DNA from: Anaerolineaceae bacterium | Lineage (GTDB): Bacteria; Chloroflexota; Anaerolineae; Anaerolineales; Anaerolineaceae | NCBI GenBank assembly: GCA_003501835.1 | Contig: DNOU01000078.1 | Coordinates: 10,752 to 19,172 of the forward strand | Direction: 5' to 3' | Length of the DNA stretch: 8,421 nucleotides | In this document: positions 7,120 to 8,421 of the stretch, one piece after another | Layout: the number at the start of each line of letters is the position of its first letter | How positions within the stretch are numbered: the first letter of the stretch is position 1 | Translations under genes and position numbers: made by a program | The notes under the pieces: model-generated | Seen by the model: the letters and a program-made list of their open reading frames with translations, nothing else | The model's database searches: none | Told to the model about the DNA's origin: nothing

Positions 7120-8421
7120 TTATTCCCGTTTCAGTGTGGTTGCTGGATACTGCTGAATGAGTTGCATGGCAGGCAGGTAGCGCTGCTCGTAATAATCATG
7201 GTATTCCGGTGAGGATACCTTGTCCGGTTGAATCATTTCTCCGCCAATTGGAGAGAGGGTTTTCGCTGCGGATTGAAAATCGTCAAAGAGGTTGCAGGCA
7301 ATTCCAGCTGCCATGGCGGCTCCGATCAGGGCAGCCTCGGATGAAGGGCTGACAGACAGCACACAACCCGTGACGTCCGCTTTGATCTTCAACCAGGAAC
7401 GGTTGAGCGCACCGCCGCCGGTGACGATGATCCTTTCAGAACTGAGCAGGCCGGAAGTTACAATCGTTCGTCGGACAAATTCCATTTCGCAGACTGCACC
7501 TTCCATCACAGCTTTGATCATGTGAGCGCGGGTGTGCTCACTCTTCAATCCAATCCATGCTCCCGCAGCAGAAGGATTGCTATGCGGTGCTCCACTGCCG
7601 GAAAGGTAGGGGATGAACACAAGCTCACCTGGTTGCGCAGGCAAGGTCATCACTGCTTTTTCAATTTCATCATACGTCATTTGAGGAGCGAAAATGGCTC
7701 TCATCCACTCCAATGCTCCGCCGGATGTGGAAAGTGCTCCCATCCCGTACTTCAACCCCGGCAATACATGAACACCGTAGCTCAGCCCGCTCAAGTACTC
7801 CCGTTTGCCGAGCGGTCGATCGGGAAGCGCACCCACGAGGGTCTCAGCAGTGCCCATCGAATCCACCAGCGAATCAGTTGAAAGCGCGCTTAATGCAGCC
7901 GCAGCGCAAACGTGATCGTGCCCGGCAATGCTGACCGGGATGCCTGCAGGAAGACCCATCGATTGCAGGCAGGAGGCTTTGGTTACCCCAACGGGTTTAC
8001 CGGCAGGAATCACTGCAGGAAAAAGGGATTCCTTCATTCCCCAGTTTTGCAGCCAGCTTTGATGCCATCTTTTTTGGTTGATATCGTATGCCAGAGTGCG
8101 GGTTGCCAACGAGTAATCGGTTGCGGTTTGACCAGTGAGGGTGAATGCCAGAAAATCGGCAGCCGAGAGCCATATTTTGTTTTCCAGAGAGATGGATTCC
8201 TCTTTTTGCAACCAAAGGATCCTGGCCAACGGGCATTTGTACGTGGCACGGATACCTGACCAGGAAAAGACTTCCTCTTCATGAGATTTCTCCCGGATGA
8301 GTTTGACCTGGGATTCGTCGCTGCGGTCAAACCAGGGGATCATCCACGTGGTAGGCGTTTGATTCCGCGTGTTAATCAGCAAACCGCTTTCTGCCATGCT
8401 GCAAATACCAATACCGCGGAC
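7120..8421 (-). CDS. FGGY-family carbohydrate kinase, partial (N-terminus outside window)
   Basis: 433 residues are visible and the frame is still open at the right edge. The ATG at 8395-8397 is internal, because the eight codons before it (VRGIGICS) continue the conserved FGGY strand leading to MAESGLL. About 65-75 N-terminal residues, including the first phosphate-binding DxGTxxxR motif, are missing. Seen (visible numbering): IPWFDR (28-33), the substrate/catalytic-base region SIAGHDHVCAAAA (164-176, D169), MGTAE (189-193), the FGGY signature region from YLSGSGAPHSNP to GAWIGL (about 272-291) and the adenosine-binding TGGGALNRSW (334-343). The family phosphorylates sugars and polyols with ATP in the cytoplasm. 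The AGHDHVC sequence recalls L-fuculokinase-like members, which phosphorylate ketoses at O1, but I cannot assign the substrate. Together with the isomerase and DHAP-forming aldolase, a ketose 1-kinase (fructose or xylulose) is the best inference. It is the first gene of the operon seen in the window; the promoter lies outside. Confidence 0.9.
   Translation of the reverse strand, partial: VRGIGICSMAESGLLINTRNQTPTTWMIPWFDRSDESQVKLIREKSHEEEVFSWSGIRATYKCPLARILWLQKEESISLENKIWLSAADFLAFTLTGQTATDYSLATRTLAYDINQKRWHQSWLQNWGMKESLFPAVIPAGKPVGVTKASCLQSMGLPAGIPVSIAGHDHVCAAAALSALSTDSLVDSMGTAETLVGALPDRPLGKREYLSGLSYGVHVLPGLKYGMGALSTSGGALEWMRAIFAPQMTYDEIEKAVMTLPAQPGELVFIPYLSGSGAPHSNPSAAGAWIGLKSEHTRAHMIKAVMEGAVCEMEFVRRTIVTSGLLSSERIIVTGGGALNRSWLKIKADVTGCVLSVSPSSEAALIGAAMAAGIACNLFDDFQSAAKTLSPIGGEMIQPDKVSSPEYHDYYEQRYLPAMQLIQQYPATTLKRE
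7124..7127 (-). promoter_or_regulatory. Ribosome binding site of the aldolase gene
   Basis: GGGA on the minus strand lies 7 nt before the ATG at 7114-7116, within the last codons of the FGGY kinase. It supports the chosen aldolase start and coupling of the two genes. Confidence 0.6.

Noticed and set aside
7120..8397. FGGY kinase as a complete gene starting at 8397
   Set aside because: The frame stays open to the window edge, upstream codons continue the conserved FGGY strand, and the essential N-terminal phosphate motif would be missing.
1..8421. CRISPR arrays, tRNA/rRNA genes, insertion sequences, phage or defence genes
   Set aside because: No repeat-spacer pattern, tRNA-like fold, terminal inverted repeats or transposase-like coding was seen. 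Apart from the 90-nt gap at 529-618, the window is almost completely coding.

Overview
The window is a bacterial carbohydrate-catabolism locus. One partial gene reads rightward at the left end. Five tightly packed genes read leftward and fill the rest, and the two sets converge on a short gap holding a strong hairpin terminator. Base composition looks close to balanced, slightly GC-rich by eye. The gene set and protein style resemble free-living saccharolytic bacteria such as Chloroflexota (Anaerolineae) or Firmicutes; this is an impression, as no phylogenetic marker is present.

Layout. 1-528 (+): C-terminal part of a ROK-family sugar kinase or regulator that has lost the usual zinc-binding cysteines. 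529-618: convergent intergenic gap with an intrinsic terminator for the ROK gene. 619-3180 (-): GH2 beta-mannosidase. 3177-5615 (-): GH38 alpha-mannosidase. 5637-6182 (-): cupin-type D-lyxose ketol-isomerase. 6184-7116 (-): class II aldolase. 7120-8421 (-): FGGY sugar kinase, cut by the window edge at its N-terminus. Transcription order on the minus strand is kinase, aldolase, isomerase, alpha-mannosidase, beta-mannosidase. The junctions are 3 nt, 1 nt, 21 nt and a 4-nt ATGA overlap, so this is almost certainly one operon with translational coupling. Its promoter lies beyond the right edge.

How the genes fit together. Neither mannosidase has a signal peptide, so imported mannosides (N-glycan fragments, mannan or mannosylglycerate-like compounds) are probably hydrolysed in the cytoplasm. 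The other three genes form an isomerase-kinase-aldolase module. D-lyxose isomerases of this family commonly also interconvert D-mannose and D-fructose. The most economical inference is therefore mannoside -> mannose -> fructose -> a ketose 1-phosphate (FGGY kinase) -> DHAP + glyceraldehyde (class II aldolase). This would bypass mannokinase and mannose-6-phosphate isomerase. The individual families are recognisable; the assembled pathway is a hypothesis and is the main finding here. A pentose version (lyxose -> xylulose -> xylulose 1-phosphate -> DHAP + glycolaldehyde) fits the three enzymes equally well, but explains the mannosidases less well.
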